Assembly (NCBI GenBank): GCA_964617665.1
Contig: CAZUAH010000046.1
Location: 1-44,520, forward strand
DNA: 44,520 bases
From: JADHUC01 sp964617665
Lineage (GTDB): Bacteria; Planctomycetota; Planctomycetia; Pirellulales; Pirellulaceae
Reading direction: 5' to 3'
How positions within the stretch are numbered: the first letter of the stretch is position 1; every line of letters starts with the position of its first letter. Positions 1-8,872 of this stretch are shown here, piece after piece. The notes under the pieces were generated by a model. It saw only the letters and a list, made by a program, of their open reading frames with translations, did not search any database and was not told where the DNA came from. The position numbers and the translations under genes are program-made.

Positions 1-37
1 TTCGCGGCACGATACCCGGCCTGCGCCGCCCCACGCT

Positions 38-814
38 CTATGCGGAGAAATAGCGCACGGCGTTGTGGAACATCTGCATGCCGTCGCCCGTGTCGCCCAG
101 GCCACGGCGTGTCCATTGTGGGTGATGGGTCGGGTCGATGTTGCGTTCGGGATGGGGCATCAGTCCGAACACACGGCCTGTTTCATCGCACAGACCGGCC
201 ACGTTGCTTTGCGAACCGTTGGGGTTCGCCGGGTATGGCACCTGCCCGTCAGCAGACTGGCCAGCGTAACGCAAGACAAGCTGGCCGGCTTGGTCAAGCG
301 TCGCCAGAGTTGCTTCGTTGCGGACCACGAATTTGCCTTCCGCATGGGCCACCGGTAGGTCCAAGCGTTCGATCCCTTCCAGAAACACGCAGTTGTTTCC
401 GCGCACGGCCAATTCCACCCAACGGTCTTCGAATTTTCCGGAATCGTTCCACGTCAGCGTTGCTTGGGCGCCCTGTCCATCATCTGGCAAGAGCACGCCG
501 GACTTGATCAAGACTTGAAAGCCGTTGCAGATTCCAAGGATCAGTTTCTGGGAAGCTTTGAACTCGGCCAGGGTCTGACTTAAATGATGCTGAAGCTGAT
601 TTGCCAAGATGCGGCCCGCGGCTACGTCGTCGCCATAACTGAAGCCGCCGGGTACGCAGAGGATCTGGTAGTCGTTCGGTATGCTTGGATTCTCAAGGAG
701 CCGATTCACGTGGATCAGGTCCGCCTTGGCGCCTGCCTGCTCGAAAGCAAAAGCGGTCTCCTGATCGCAGTTCGTCCCCGGGGCGCGAAGTACTAAAACG
801 CGTGGTGTAGGCAT
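38..814 (-). CDS. purQ: Phosphoribosylformylglycinamidine synthase, glutaminase subunit
   Basis: This protein of 258 residues is the class I glutamine amidotransferase subunit of FGAM synthase, the fourth step of de novo purine synthesis. It releases ammonia from glutamine and passes it to PurL. The sequence shows the family pattern: an N-terminal LRAPGTNCDQE segment, GGFSYGDDVAAGRILA, the nucleophile cysteine in LGICNGFQVL, and the catalytic His/Glu in the C-terminal MPHPERN. Length is normal for a stand-alone PurQ (about 220-260). The ATG at 814 lies 38 bases after the purL stop on the same strand, so the two are probably co-transcribed. No clear Shine-Dalgarno sequence is visible. The stop is TAG at 38-40. 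Family assignment is very secure. Confidence 0.97.
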   Translation of the reverse strand: MPTPRVLVLRAPGTNCDQETAFAFEQAGAKADLIHVNRLLENPSIPNDYQILCVPGGFSYGDDVAAGRILANQLQHHLSQTLAEFKASQKLILGICNGFQVLIKSGVLLPDDGQGAQATLTWNDSGKFEDRWVELAVRGNNCVFLEGIERLDLPVAHAEGKFVVRNEATLATLDQAGQLVLRYAGQSADGQVPYPANPNGSQSNVAGLCDETGRVFGLMPHPERNIDPTHHPQWTRRGLGDTGDGMQMFHNAVRYFSA

Positions 815-852
815 TGTCGATACTCAAACGAGAGAACTAGGATGTCACACGA

Positions 853-3834
853 TTACCAGCGAAGCGGCGATTGCCAGGCTTCCTTCAGGGTCCCGATTTC
901 CGAACCGACCACGTTTGTTGCCGCCTCGTCGCCGCCGACTGCCGAAACGATCTCCAACTTGCCCGTGTCAGTCACGTCGCCGATTACGGCATACGGCACG
1001 TTGCCGAGCGTGCGTTCGAACTCGTCCCTTTTATCGGCGGGCACTTCACACAGGAACCGGGAGTTGGATTCTGAGAACAGCAGATTCGCGTCCAGACCAC
1101 CGTCGCAGTCGGCCGGAACGTCGTGCAGTACCTGCTCCAGGCGAATCGTCGCACCCAAGCCTCCGGCAAATGCCATTTCGGCAGCAGCGACGGCCAGACC
1201 ACCTTCGCTCAGGTCGTGACACGAACGCACCAATCCCGCTTTGATCGCTTGATACATTACGGTGAAGGTCTGACTGGCTATCTCGGTGTCGACCGTCGGT
1301 ACTTGACCGCCAGACTGCCCTTCGACTTGACAGAAATGCGACCCGCCCAGTTCCGCCTTGGTCGTGCCGATCTGATAGAGCGGATTGCCCGACTGCTTCA
1401 GGTCCATGGTAACGCACGTCTGCACATCGTCCACTTGGCCAAGAGCACTGATCAGCAGCGAAGACGGAATCGCGATCGTCCTCTTTTTCCCATCTTTGTC
1501 TTCGTAGCTGAATTCGTTATTCAGGCTGTCTTTGCCGCTGATGAACGGCGTTCCGTAGGCGAGCGCAACGTCGTGGCACGCCAATGCGGCGCGCACGAGT
1601 GATCCCAGGGTCTCCGGTCGATCGGTATAGCCCCAACAGAAGTTGTCCAGGATGGCGATACGGCTCGGATCAGCGCCGACCGCAATACAGTTGCGGATCG
1701 CCTCGTCGATCGCACTAGCGGCCATGTGGTATGTGTCGAAGTCGCCGTAATTCGGATTCATGCCGCAGGAGATTACGATTCCTCTGCGCGAGGAAAGTAC
1801 CGGCCGAAGAACGGAGGCATCGCCAGGACCGTCATTTTCCACGCCAACCAGCGGCTTGATCACGCTGCCGCCTTGCACTTCGTGATCGTACTGGCGAATG
1901 ACCCATTCCTTGCTGGCGACGTTCAATGAGCCGAGAATCGCGAGCAACGTCTTCGTGTAGTCGATCGGTTGCTCCGACTGTGCGAATCGGACTCCTTCAC
2001 ACGAAGTCACAGGTTCAAGCGGCTTCGGGTTATAAACGGCATCGCGAACTACTGGCGGCTGACCGTCGTATAGGAAATCCATGCTGAGGTCCGCGACGCG
2101 CGAGCCGTTGTATTTCAACTCCAATCGACCAGTCGGTACGAACTTGCCGATGACCGTAGCTTCAACGCCCTCGGATGCACAAAGCGACGAGAATTCCTCC
2201 CAATGCTCGGGCGGCACGGACAGAACCATGCGTTCCTGGGCCTCGGAGATCCAGATCTCCGTGTAAGACAACCCTTCGTATTTCAAAGGTGCTGTTTCCA
2301 ACCACACCTCTGCCCCAATCTTCTCGCCCATCTCGCCGACGGCGCTGGAGAATCCGCCGGCTCCGCAGTCGGTAACCGCGCTGTAGAGGCCACGATCTCG
2401 CGCAACCAGCATGACGTCCAGGAGCATCTTCTCGGTGATGGCATTGCCGATCTGAACGGCGCCGCCTGACACGGTTTCGCTGTGGTGGGTCAGCTCCGCC
2501 GAACTGAACGTGGCACCGTGAATCCCGTCGCGCCCGGTCCGGCCGCCGATGGCTACCACATGATCGCCTGCCTGCGGACGTTTGTGTGACTTATCCTTGG
2601 GCAAAATCCCCGCGTTACCGCAGTAGACTAACGGATTGCCAAGATAACGCGGGTCAAAGTAAAGCGCCCCATTGACCGTAGGGATTCCCATGCGGTTGCC
2701 ATAGTCCCTGACACCCCCCACAACGCCCTTCATTACGCGGCGAGGGTGCAAAACACCCGGTGGCAGAGATTCAGGAGGCGTGTCCGGCGGAGCAAAGCAG
2801 AATATGTCGGTGTTGCAGATCGGTTTGGCGCCCATCCCCGTTCCCATTGGATCGCGGATCACGCCTCCAATACCCGTGTTGGCGCCGCCATATGGCTCCA
2901 AGGCAGATGGATGATTGTGTGTCTCGACTTTGAAGACCACATTGTGCTCGTCGTCGAACCGTACCACGCCGGCGTTGTCCTCGAAAACGCTAACGCACCA
3001 ATCCTGATCGCCCAGATCGCTGCGGATCTTCTGCGTGACGGCGAAAATCGTCTCCTTCAGCATATTTTTGAAACGTCGCTCGCCATTCTCGTCGCGATAA
3101 GAAATCCGACCGGCCAGCGTCTTGTGGCTACAATGCTCGCTCCAAGTCTGCGCAATGGTCTCCAACTCGACGTCTGTCGGGTCGCGACCCAAATCACGAA
3201 ACTGCTGTTGAATCGTCTGCATCTCGACCAGCGACAGGTACAACTGACCTTCCTTGCTCAGCTTCATCAACGCCTCGTCATCCAGATCACGAATCGGCAC
3301 GGTGACCAACTCGAACTGATACGGCGATCCGAGGTCCAGTTGATCCAACTCCAGTGGTCCAATCACCACTTGTTCGATCGAATCATTGGCAAGGATCTTC
3401 GCGCACAGGCCTGAAACCTGATCGTCCGCGAGCCCCCCGATCCAGTACTTGCGCAGCGTTCGCACGGCGTCGACTTGAATGTCGAAGTCGGCGATCGCCT
3501 GTTCGGCACTTTGCGCGACCGGGTCCATCACGCCCGGCTTCAGCAAGACGTGAACTTGACGCAGGCTATCAGCGGCGCCATTAGGTGGTTCGTTCAGGCG
3601 ATCGTCGCCGATACGGGCAACCACGGTGCTTTCCACCACGCCGTCCGCAAGAAGGTCCCCGGCGAGCAATTCGACTTGTTGCCGAGACAAGTCTCCTTGC
3701 ACCAAATAGCCGCGGCCAGCATGAAGGTCCAGCTTTCCGTCCAGGCCAAGGTCCGTTGCGTCACTGGCTGCGTCTCGTCCCGCCCGATCCGGCTGTCCTT
3801 CGGCGGGGTAGATGTCAACTTCCCAAAGAGTCAC
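853..3834 (-). CDS. purL: FGAM synthase PurL with N-terminal PurS-like region
   Basis: This protein of 993 residues is the ATP-dependent synthetase subunit converting FGAR to FGAM in purine biosynthesis. The core starts near residue 195 and carries THNHPSALEPYGGANTGIGG, GKDSLNNEF and CHDLSEGGLAVAAAEMAFAG, typical of PurL. Small PurL proteins are about 740 residues and use a separate PurS dimer. Here about 170 extra N-terminal residues hold a clear PurS-like segment (RQVHVLLKPGVMDPVAQSAE, residues about 92-165), preceded by a second, weaker segment that may be a degenerate PurS copy. No glutaminase domain is fused; purQ is separate and immediately downstream. The start is GTG at 3834, behind an AGGG/GGAAG-containing leader, and overlaps the end of tyrA by 20 bases, which suggests translational coupling. 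Confidence 0.95.
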   Translation of the reverse strand: MTLWEVDIYPAEGQPDRAGRDAASDATDLGLDGKLDLHAGRGYLVQGDLSRQQVELLAGDLLADGVVESTVVARIGDDRLNEPPNGAADSLRQVHVLLKPGVMDPVAQSAEQAIADFDIQVDAVRTLRKYWIGGLADDQVSGLCAKILANDSIEQVVIGPLELDQLDLGSPYQFELVTVPIRDLDDEALMKLSKEGQLYLSLVEMQTIQQQFRDLGRDPTDVELETIAQTWSEHCSHKTLAGRISYRDENGERRFKNMLKETIFAVTQKIRSDLGDQDWCVSVFEDNAGVVRFDDEHNVVFKVETHNHPSALEPYGGANTGIGGVIRDPMGTGMGAKPICNTDIFCFAPPDTPPESLPPGVLHPRRVMKGVVGGVRDYGNRMGIPTVNGALYFDPRYLGNPLVYCGNAGILPKDKSHKRPQAGDHVVAIGGRTGRDGIHGATFSSAELTHHSETVSGGAVQIGNAITEKMLLDVMLVARDRGLYSAVTDCGAGGFSSAVGEMGEKIGAEVWLETAPLKYEGLSYTEIWISEAQERMVLSVPPEHWEEFSSLCASEGVEATVIGKFVPTGRLELKYNGSRVADLSMDFLYDGQPPVVRDAVYNPKPLEPVTSCEGVRFAQSEQPIDYTKTLLAILGSLNVASKEWVIRQYDHEVQGGSVIKPLVGVENDGPGDASVLRPVLSSRRGIVISCGMNPNYGDFDTYHMAASAIDEAIRNCIAVGADPSRIAILDNFCWGYTDRPETLGSLVRAALACHDVALAYGTPFISGKDSLNNEFSYEDKDGKKRTIAIPSSLLISALGQVDDVQTCVTMDLKQSGNPLYQIGTTKAELGGSHFCQVEGQSGGQVPTVDTEIASQTFTVMYQAIKAGLVRSCHDLSEGGLAVAAAEMAFAGGLGATIRLEQVLHDVPADCDGGLDANLLFSESNSRFLCEVPADKRDEFERTLGNVPYAVIGDVTDTGKLEIVSAVGGDEAATNVVGSEIGTLKEAWQSPLRW

Positions 3835-4660
3835 GGTTGCGTTTCCCTACTTCCAAGAGTCTAGTGAGTTCCGTCTGATTCTCAGCCGCGAGGGCATTGC
3901 GAAATTCTGTCAGCACTTTTGCAAAGTTATCGAGAGACTGCAAGATGTGGTCCCGATTATCTACCAGGATCTGTCGCCACAACTCGGCATCGCCCGCGGC
4001 GACGCGAGTCGTGTCACGCCAGCCGCTACCCGCCAGCGTCGAATGTTCCTGTGAGGTGGACGCGGAAAGTGCCGCTGCAACAACGTGCGGGAGGTGGCTA
4101 ATCGCAGCCACGGCCTGATCGTGTTCTTCAGGGCTGGCGCGTACCACGTCCGAGCCCAGCGACTTCCAGAACGCCTCTATCTGTTCGACATGTACTTCGT
4201 GCGTGTTTTCGGTTGGCGTGACTACGGTGAGGCTCCCATCGAACAAATCGGCTCGAGCGTGCTCCGGCCCGCTCTTGTGACTGCCGGCCATTGGGTGGCT
4301 GCCCACAAAGACCCCGCCCGAGCCCGGTTTGGACTCAATCGCCCGACAAATCCGCTCTTTCGTGCTGCCGGCGTCGGTTATCAGGGCGTTCGCCCCGCAC
4401 GATCCGCTCACCTGCTTGACGTGATCGACCACGTGGTCCACCGGGGTACAGACGACAATCAACTCGGCGTTGCGCACACCCTCCGACCAATCAGTCGTTG
4501 TGGATGTGACGGCGCCGCGCTGCTCCGCAATGCCCAATCGCTCCTCGTTCCGCCCCACGCCTACCACGTTCCGTGCCAGATTGTGTTCGCGCAGTGCCAA
4601 CCCAATCGAGCCGCCTATCAGCCCCACTCCGACGACGGCCACCGTGTCCCAAGACTTCAT
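3815..4660 (-). CDS. tyrA: Prephenate dehydrogenase (TyrA family)
   Basis: This NAD(P)-dependent dehydrogenase acts in tyrosine biosynthesis (prephenate or arogenate to 4-hydroxyphenylpyruvate or tyrosine). From the chosen start it has 281 residues: a Rossmann fold with GVGLIGGSIG at residues 11-20, SHPMAG at 121-126, the family's ISHLPH motif near 187-192, then GSGWRDTTRVA. There is no chorismate mutase or ACT domain. The frame stays open to an ATG at 4717, but that start would overlap larC by 47 bases. ATG 4660 (MKSWDTVAVV) begins just before the first beta strand and leaves an 11-base gap after larC, so I prefer it; 4696 is another option. Its 3' end overlaps purL. Substrate choice (prephenate or arogenate) cannot be read from the sequence. 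Confidence 0.92.
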   Translation of the reverse strand: MKSWDTVAVVGVGLIGGSIGLALREHNLARNVVGVGRNEERLGIAEQRGAVTSTTTDWSEGVRNAELIVVCTPVDHVVDHVKQVSGSCGANALITDAGSTKERICRAIESKPGSGGVFVGSHPMAGSHKSGPEHARADLFDGSLTVVTPTENTHEVHVEQIEAFWKSLGSDVVRASPEEHDQAVAAISHLPHVVAAALSASTSQEHSTLAGSGWRDTTRVAAGDAELWRQILVDNRDHILQSLDNFAKVLTEFRNALAAENQTELTRLLEVGKRNRDSLGS

Positions 4661-4670
4661 CCGTGTCTGG

Positions 4671-5870
4671 TCATTCACCGCCTTGCTCCGCGTCATGTCG
4701 GATGCTCTCGGGATCAAACGCGCGCCGCGCTGCTTCGTAAACGTCCTTCAGCGGAACCTGATTGTCAGTCGCCATTTGGCGGCAAGATTCATACTCCGGC
4801 GAGAAACTGACGACATTTTCAGCGGAGTAGGCGAGCTTGCCTTCGACTGGCCCCCATTTCGTGTCCACTTGATGAGCCGCCCGTTTCAGCTTGTGGCGAC
4901 TGACCGGCCAACGCCGCACTCCTAATGTCGTTGTTTCGCGGAAGATAATCTCCTCCATCCGACGGATGGAATCCGCTCCGCAGATCACACTGAGCATCAC
5001 GCCCGGGCGATTCTTCTTCATCTGGATGGGTGTCGTGTACGCATCCAATGCGCCAGCGTCCAGCAGCAAACCTGTCGTATGTCCGATCAGTTCGCCGCTC
5101 AGGTCGTCCAGGTTTGTCTCCAAGATCCAGACTTGGTCGGATTCCTCGGTCTCCGCGGTCACACCGACGATAAGCCGCAGAATGTTCGGCTGCGCGTCCA
5201 AATCACGCGAACCAGCACCACAGCCAATCGTTTCGATCTTCATCGCCGGAATCGTTCCGAAATCCTCGGCTACCGTGGCCGCGATCGCCGCACCAGTTGG
5301 CGTCGTGAGTTCGGCCTCGACGGTCGACGGGGCCAACGGGACGCCTTTCAGCAACTCGGCCGTTGCCGGAGCGGGGATGCTTACGCGCCCGTGCGAAATC
5401 TTGACGAATCCGTGGCCCGTCGGAATTGGCGAGCAGATGACGCGCCTAACGCCCAACAAGTCCAGCCCGATCGCGCTGCCGACGATGTCGGCAATCGAAT
5501 CGACGGCACCGACTTCATGAAAGTGGACCTTCTGCAGCGTGGTACCATGGACCTTTGCTTCGGCCTCACCCAACCGAGTAAAGATACGCTTGGCCAGCTC
5601 CTTCTGCGTATCCGCAAGCGAACTGCCGTCGATCATTCCGGTAATGTGGTGCAAGTGGCGATGCGCGTGCTCCGGCTCGTACACCACGTTCACTTTGGTG
5701 GCACGAAATCCCTTCTTCCGAACTTCTTCGGCCTCCAGCCGACAAGTGGGCAAGCCCAACGAGTCGATTCCGGCTTGCATCGCGGCCAGATCGACGCCCG
5801 CGTCGACCAACGACCCCAACGTCATGTCGCCGCTAATGCCGCTCTGGCAGTCCAAGTAAGCTATGTTCAT
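4671..5870 (-). CDS. larC: Nickel insertion protein LarC (nickel-pincer cofactor)
   Basis: About 399 residues, LarC/DUF111 family. LarC is a CTP-dependent cyclometallase that places nickel in the pyridinium-thiocarboxylate pincer cofactor first found in lactate racemase. Visible hallmarks are the N-terminal AYLDCQSGISGDMTLGSLVD, HFHEVGAVDSIADIVG, the PTGHGFVKISHGR loop, SIPAPATAELLKG, and TPTGAA. Two ATGs lie close together (5876 and 5870). GGAAGG sits only 2 bases before the first but 8 bases before the second, so 5870 (MNIAYLDC) is the better start. No larA, larB or larE lies in this window, so the target enzyme is elsewhere or different. Downstream tyrA follows directly. Confidence 0.93.
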   Translation of the reverse strand: MNIAYLDCQSGISGDMTLGSLVDAGVDLAAMQAGIDSLGLPTCRLEAEEVRKKGFRATKVNVVYEPEHAHRHLHHITGMIDGSSLADTQKELAKRIFTRLGEAEAKVHGTTLQKVHFHEVGAVDSIADIVGSAIGLDLLGVRRVICSPIPTGHGFVKISHGRVSIPAPATAELLKGVPLAPSTVEAELTTPTGAAIAATVAEDFGTIPAMKIETIGCGAGSRDLDAQPNILRLIVGVTAETEESDQVWILETNLDDLSGELIGHTTGLLLDAGALDAYTTPIQMKKNRPGVMLSVICGADSIRRMEEIIFRETTTLGVRRWPVSRHKLKRAAHQVDTKWGPVEGKLAYSAENVVSFSPEYESCRQMATDNQVPLKDVYEAARRAFDPESIRHDAEQGGE

Positions 5871-5952
5871 CGTCATTGCCTTCCAAAGGCAGGTTGGAGG
5901 CCGTTAGTGTACCACAGTGGCCCATATCCCCGCGAGGTGCTGGGAAGGCTGG

Positions 5953-5999
5953 TTTTCGAGCCTCCTAACCGAACGGGTCAGTATTGCGAGGCTTGAAAA
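5953..5999 (-). terminator. Inverted repeat after ruvX, possible terminator
   Basis: Two 12-base arms, 5953-5964 and 5988-5999, are complementary except for one G-T pair, with a 23-base loop. The structure lies about 30 bases downstream of the ruvX stop and about 80 bases upstream of larC on the same strand. It could end the mtaB-hydrolase-ruvX unit. There is no proper U tract after the stem, so it is a weak intrinsic terminator at best and might instead stabilise mRNA ends. Confidence 0.4.
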
Positions 6000-6029
6000 G
6001 TCAGGAAAAAGCGGAGCACTCGGCTACCG

Positions 6030-6491
6030 TTAGTCATCCAGCGAACCGGGGTCGCTGGGGCGGGGGGATTCCAGGTAGGCCGCCAACATAATCTGAGCGG
6101 CCAACATGTCCAGACGCTTCTTTCGCTTCTTCCGCGTCATCTGAGCATCTAGCAGGTATCGCTCCGCTTCGACCGACGTGAATCGTTCATCGAAGTACTG
6201 CACCGGCAGCCCCGTGACGTCCGTCAGCCAAGCGCCGAACTGCCGAGATTCGATCGACTTCTGGCTTTCTTCGCCGCTGGCGTGGACAGGAAGCCCCACG
6301 ACGAAACCGACAATACTCTCGTCGGCTGCTACCTGGCGGAAATAGTCGGCGTCCGCCTCCTTGCTGCGTCGTGTGTAGTTCGCGTATGGGCTGGCCAGCC
6401 GGCGCTGTGGGTCCGAGACCGCGATGCCCATTCGGACGGTGCCATAGTCAACGCCCGCGAGCCGTCCTTTCGCCGGGAATTCGTCCGTCAT
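6030..6491 (-). CDS. ruvX: RuvX/YqgF family nuclease
   Basis: This protein of 153 residues has an RNase H-like fold of the YqgF/RuvX family, an essential protein in many bacteria linked to 16S rRNA 5' end processing and named a putative Holliday junction resolvase. The expected acidic residues are present: Asp15 in LAGVDYGTVRMGIAVSD, Glu101 in YFDERFTSVEAE, and Asp127 in RLDMLAAQIMLAAYLES. VVGLPV is the conserved fourth-strand motif. Length is normal (about 140-160). Its ATG overlaps the stop of the upstream hydrolase gene by four bases (ATGA), so translation is probably coupled. Confidence 0.95.
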   Translation of the reverse strand: MTDEFPAKGRLAGVDYGTVRMGIAVSDPQRRLASPYANYTRRSKEADADYFRQVAADESIVGFVVGLPVHASGEESQKSIESRQFGAWLTDVTGLPVQYFDERFTSVEAERYLLDAQMTRKKRKKRLDMLAAQIMLAAYLESPRPSDPGSLDD

Positions 6492-7561
6492 GGCGCAGCG
6501 TCCGTCTCTGGAATGATCGGCCTGCGAAGCGACTCGGAAACAAAACAGCCGTGTTCCAAGAACCGCAACGTATACTCGCGTGCCGTCGCGTTGTTCATAA
6601 TAACGGTGTGATAGGTGGATATCACAACGAAGTCGCGAGCGCCGGCAAGCTTCGTCTCCTCGACAGTGACCACGAAATCATCATCGCCGGGAATCAAGCG
6701 ATTGCGCCCGTCCGGTTCGTTCTTGCCACCCGCGATGATCGCAAACTGGCACTGCGGGATCGCCAACTTCTTCTGCAACGCGCCCCAGTTGTTCGCCAAA
6801 TCCGCTCCGCTGCTGCCCCAAACCCATTCCGCGAGCTTGCTTCGTTTGAAGTACTCCGCCAGTCGCGCACCACGATTGGGCGGAGCCAGCATCACTATCC
6901 GATGGATACGACGATCCGCGCGGAAGCCGACGGAACCCTGATAGCAGCCGTCCAGGTATCGTCGAATCACAAGGTTGCCCAAACTGTGCGCCACGAAGTT
7001 GATCTCGGTTACCTCGGCCCCTAGATTCTCAACCACGCGGGCCAAGCCAGCCGCGTGGGTATCCAGTCCGCTACGCGTACTGGCGTAAGAGACGTTCAGC
7101 AGAGTGTAGTCGCCCTTTTCGGACAGGTACTCGCACAGGCCCGACATCGACGATCGGGAACGGCACAGGCCGTGCAACACAATCACAACCTTCCCGCTCA
7201 ATGGTGGAAGAGCCAGTTCTTCCTTTAATCGCTCCAGCTTGGTCTGGCACTGCTCGAACGTGCCCCAGACGCGACGTTTGTTCGTTTCATCCAGAAGGCG
7301 ACAGTGCTTGGTAATCGCGTTCCGCTGGATTCGCCACTCGCGAAAAATCAACTCGTCCGACCAGAACTGCTTGCCACCGAGGGTCGGACTCTGAAGATTG
7401 AAACGCCCGAGAGTTGATGCTGTCTCCGTCCCCTCTTCGGAGTTCGCAACTTCTTGAGCGCAGGACCAACTGGCACGGTAAAGCAGCAGATGACTGAACA
7501 TCGTCGCTGCGAGTAGCCATGCCAAGATGCATGAGATTCGTCTTGACGGGACTCGTTTCAT
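6488..7561 (-). CDS. Secreted alpha/beta hydrolase (lipase-like)
   Basis: 357 residues. The N-terminus has a basic start followed by a hydrophobic stretch (ILAWLLAATMFSHLLLY) and a plausible signal-peptidase site near SCAQE, so it is likely exported. The hydrolase core has an oxyanion-type HGLCRSRSSM near residue 128, the nucleophile elbow AHSLGN near 190, then LAPPNRG. Likely triad partners are an aspartate in the GDDDF segment near 292 and His in STYHTV near 312. This resembles bacterial lipase/esterase or PGAP1-like hydrolases; the substrate cannot be told. The ATG at 7561 has an excellent AGGAGGT six bases upstream. It sits 27 bases after mtaB and overlaps ruvX by four bases. Confidence 0.85.
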   Translation of the reverse strand: MKRVPSRRISCILAWLLAATMFSHLLLYRASWSCAQEVANSEEGTETASTLGRFNLQSPTLGGKQFWSDELIFREWRIQRNAITKHCRLLDETNKRRVWGTFEQCQTKLERLKEELALPPLSGKVVIVLHGLCRSRSSMSGLCEYLSEKGDYTLLNVSYASTRSGLDTHAAGLARVVENLGAEVTEINFVAHSLGNLVIRRYLDGCYQGSVGFRADRRIHRIVMLAPPNRGARLAEYFKRSKLAEWVWGSSGADLANNWGALQKKLAIPQCQFAIIAGGKNEPDGRNRLIPGDDDFVVTVEETKLAGARDFVVISTYHTVIMNNATAREYTLRFLEHGCFVSESLRRPIIPETDAAP

Positions 7562-7588
7562 CTCCGTACCTCCTGTGTTCCCAACTCC

Positions 7589-8872
7589 TCATACGGGCGA
7601 CGCCTGAACGTACCCTCCGTCCGCGACTGACTCTGCCAACACCTCCACCAACCTACCACAAACTTGCGGGCCACCCGGCAATTCGACAGGTGCATATCGG
7701 CAGGATGTGCCGACCACGTGATCAACGTGGCGTTTGCTCGGCGATTCGACCAAAACGCGGAGATTTCTGCCAATCAATGCGTCGAAGTACCCCTTTCGTA
7801 ATTCTTCTTCGATCGCAGAAAGCCGCTTGCTTCGTTCGCTCCTTGTCTGCTTGGGAACCATATTTGGCATCTCGGCAGCCGGTGTACCCTTCCGCGGACT
7901 GAACGGAAACACGTGTATCTTGGAAAAACCCACCTCACGTACCACTTGGCATGTCTTTTCGAAATCCTCGTCCGTTTCTCCTGGAAAACCAACGATCACA
8001 TCTGTAGTGAATGCCGGTTGGTCGAGAGCTTCCCGCAACTGACGACAACGATCCATGAACGAAGGCACCGACCAACGTCGCCTCATGCGACGCAACACGG
8101 CGTCCGATCCGCTTTGCAGGCACAAGTGTAAGTGCGGGCAGACCCTGTCGCCGTTGTCGGCCATCACATCCACCAACTCGTCGGTCACCTCGGTCGCTTC
8201 GAGGCTTGATAGCCGGACGCGGAAATCGCCTTCGATCCGAACGATTTCCTTGACCACATCCGACAGGCGTAGCCACTCGGATTTCGGCCTCTGCTGATTC
8301 CAATCTACTCCGTAGTGCCCAAGGTGCACGCCGGTGAGCACAATCTCGCGGTAACCGTTGTCAAGCAACCGGCGCACTTCCGCGACCACATCATCAATGG
8401 GGCGGCTGGCCAAACGCGGACGTACCTTCGGCACGATGCAGTAGCTACACTTCAGAATACAGCCGTCCTGTACTTTCACATAGGCTCGGCTACGGTTGCC
8501 GAAGCGGGATATTCCATTGGGAAGGTCGATCACGCCGAAACGGCCCAGAATGTCAGGCAATTCTCGTTTGTCGGCAATCACTTCGGCCACACTGGGCAGA
8601 GCAGCCAATTCTTGGGGTGCGCGCGTCGCATAGCAACCCATGACCAGAACCTCTGCGTCTGGATTGTCTCTCGCCAAGCGACGGATCGCCTGCCGGCTCT
8701 TTGAATCACCCTCGGATGTGACCGTGCATGTGTTGACAATACAGATATCGGCCGGCTCACCTGGCGCGGCGTCACGAAAGCCCGAACTCAGAAACGCTTC
8801 GCGCACGAGTTCGGTTTCGTACTGGTTTACTTTGCAGCCTAAGGTAAAGGTCTTCAGCGTGGCGGCCATCAT
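7589..8872 (-). CDS. mtaB: tRNA (t6A37) methylthiotransferase MtaB
   Basis: This radical-SAM methylthiotransferase of 427 residues converts t6A37 to ms2t6A37 in tRNAs reading ANN codons. The N-terminal domain has TLGCKVNQYETE, the pattern that separates MtaB from MiaB and RimO, with cluster cysteines at residues 13, 49 and 80. The radical SAM CxxxCxxC is at 138-145 (CILKCSYC). A TRAM-like C-terminal region follows near 365-425. Length is standard. Its ATG directly follows the stop of the upstream nucleosidase gene with no gap (a second in-frame ATG follows at once), and the secreted hydrolase gene begins 27 bases downstream. Confidence 0.95.
   Translation of the reverse strand: MMAATLKTFTLGCKVNQYETELVREAFLSSGFRDAAPGEPADICIVNTCTVTSEGDSKSRQAIRRLARDNPDAEVLVMGCYATRAPQELAALPSVAEVIADKRELPDILGRFGVIDLPNGISRFGNRSRAYVKVQDGCILKCSYCIVPKVRPRLASRPIDDVVAEVRRLLDNGYREIVLTGVHLGHYGVDWNQQRPKSEWLRLSDVVKEIVRIEGDFRVRLSSLEATEVTDELVDVMADNGDRVCPHLHLCLQSGSDAVLRRMRRRWSVPSFMDRCRQLREALDQPAFTTDVIVGFPGETDEDFEKTCQVVREVGFSKIHVFPFSPRKGTPAAEMPNMVPKQTRSERSKRLSAIEEELRKGYFDALIGRNLRVLVESPSKRHVDHVVGTSCRYAPVELPGGPQVCGRLVEVLAESVADGGYVQASPV

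Noticed and set aside
4661..4717. Longer tyrA start at ATG 4717
   Set aside because: It would overlap larC by 47 bases and adds residues before the Rossmann strand that do not fit the family start; ATG 4660 is simpler.
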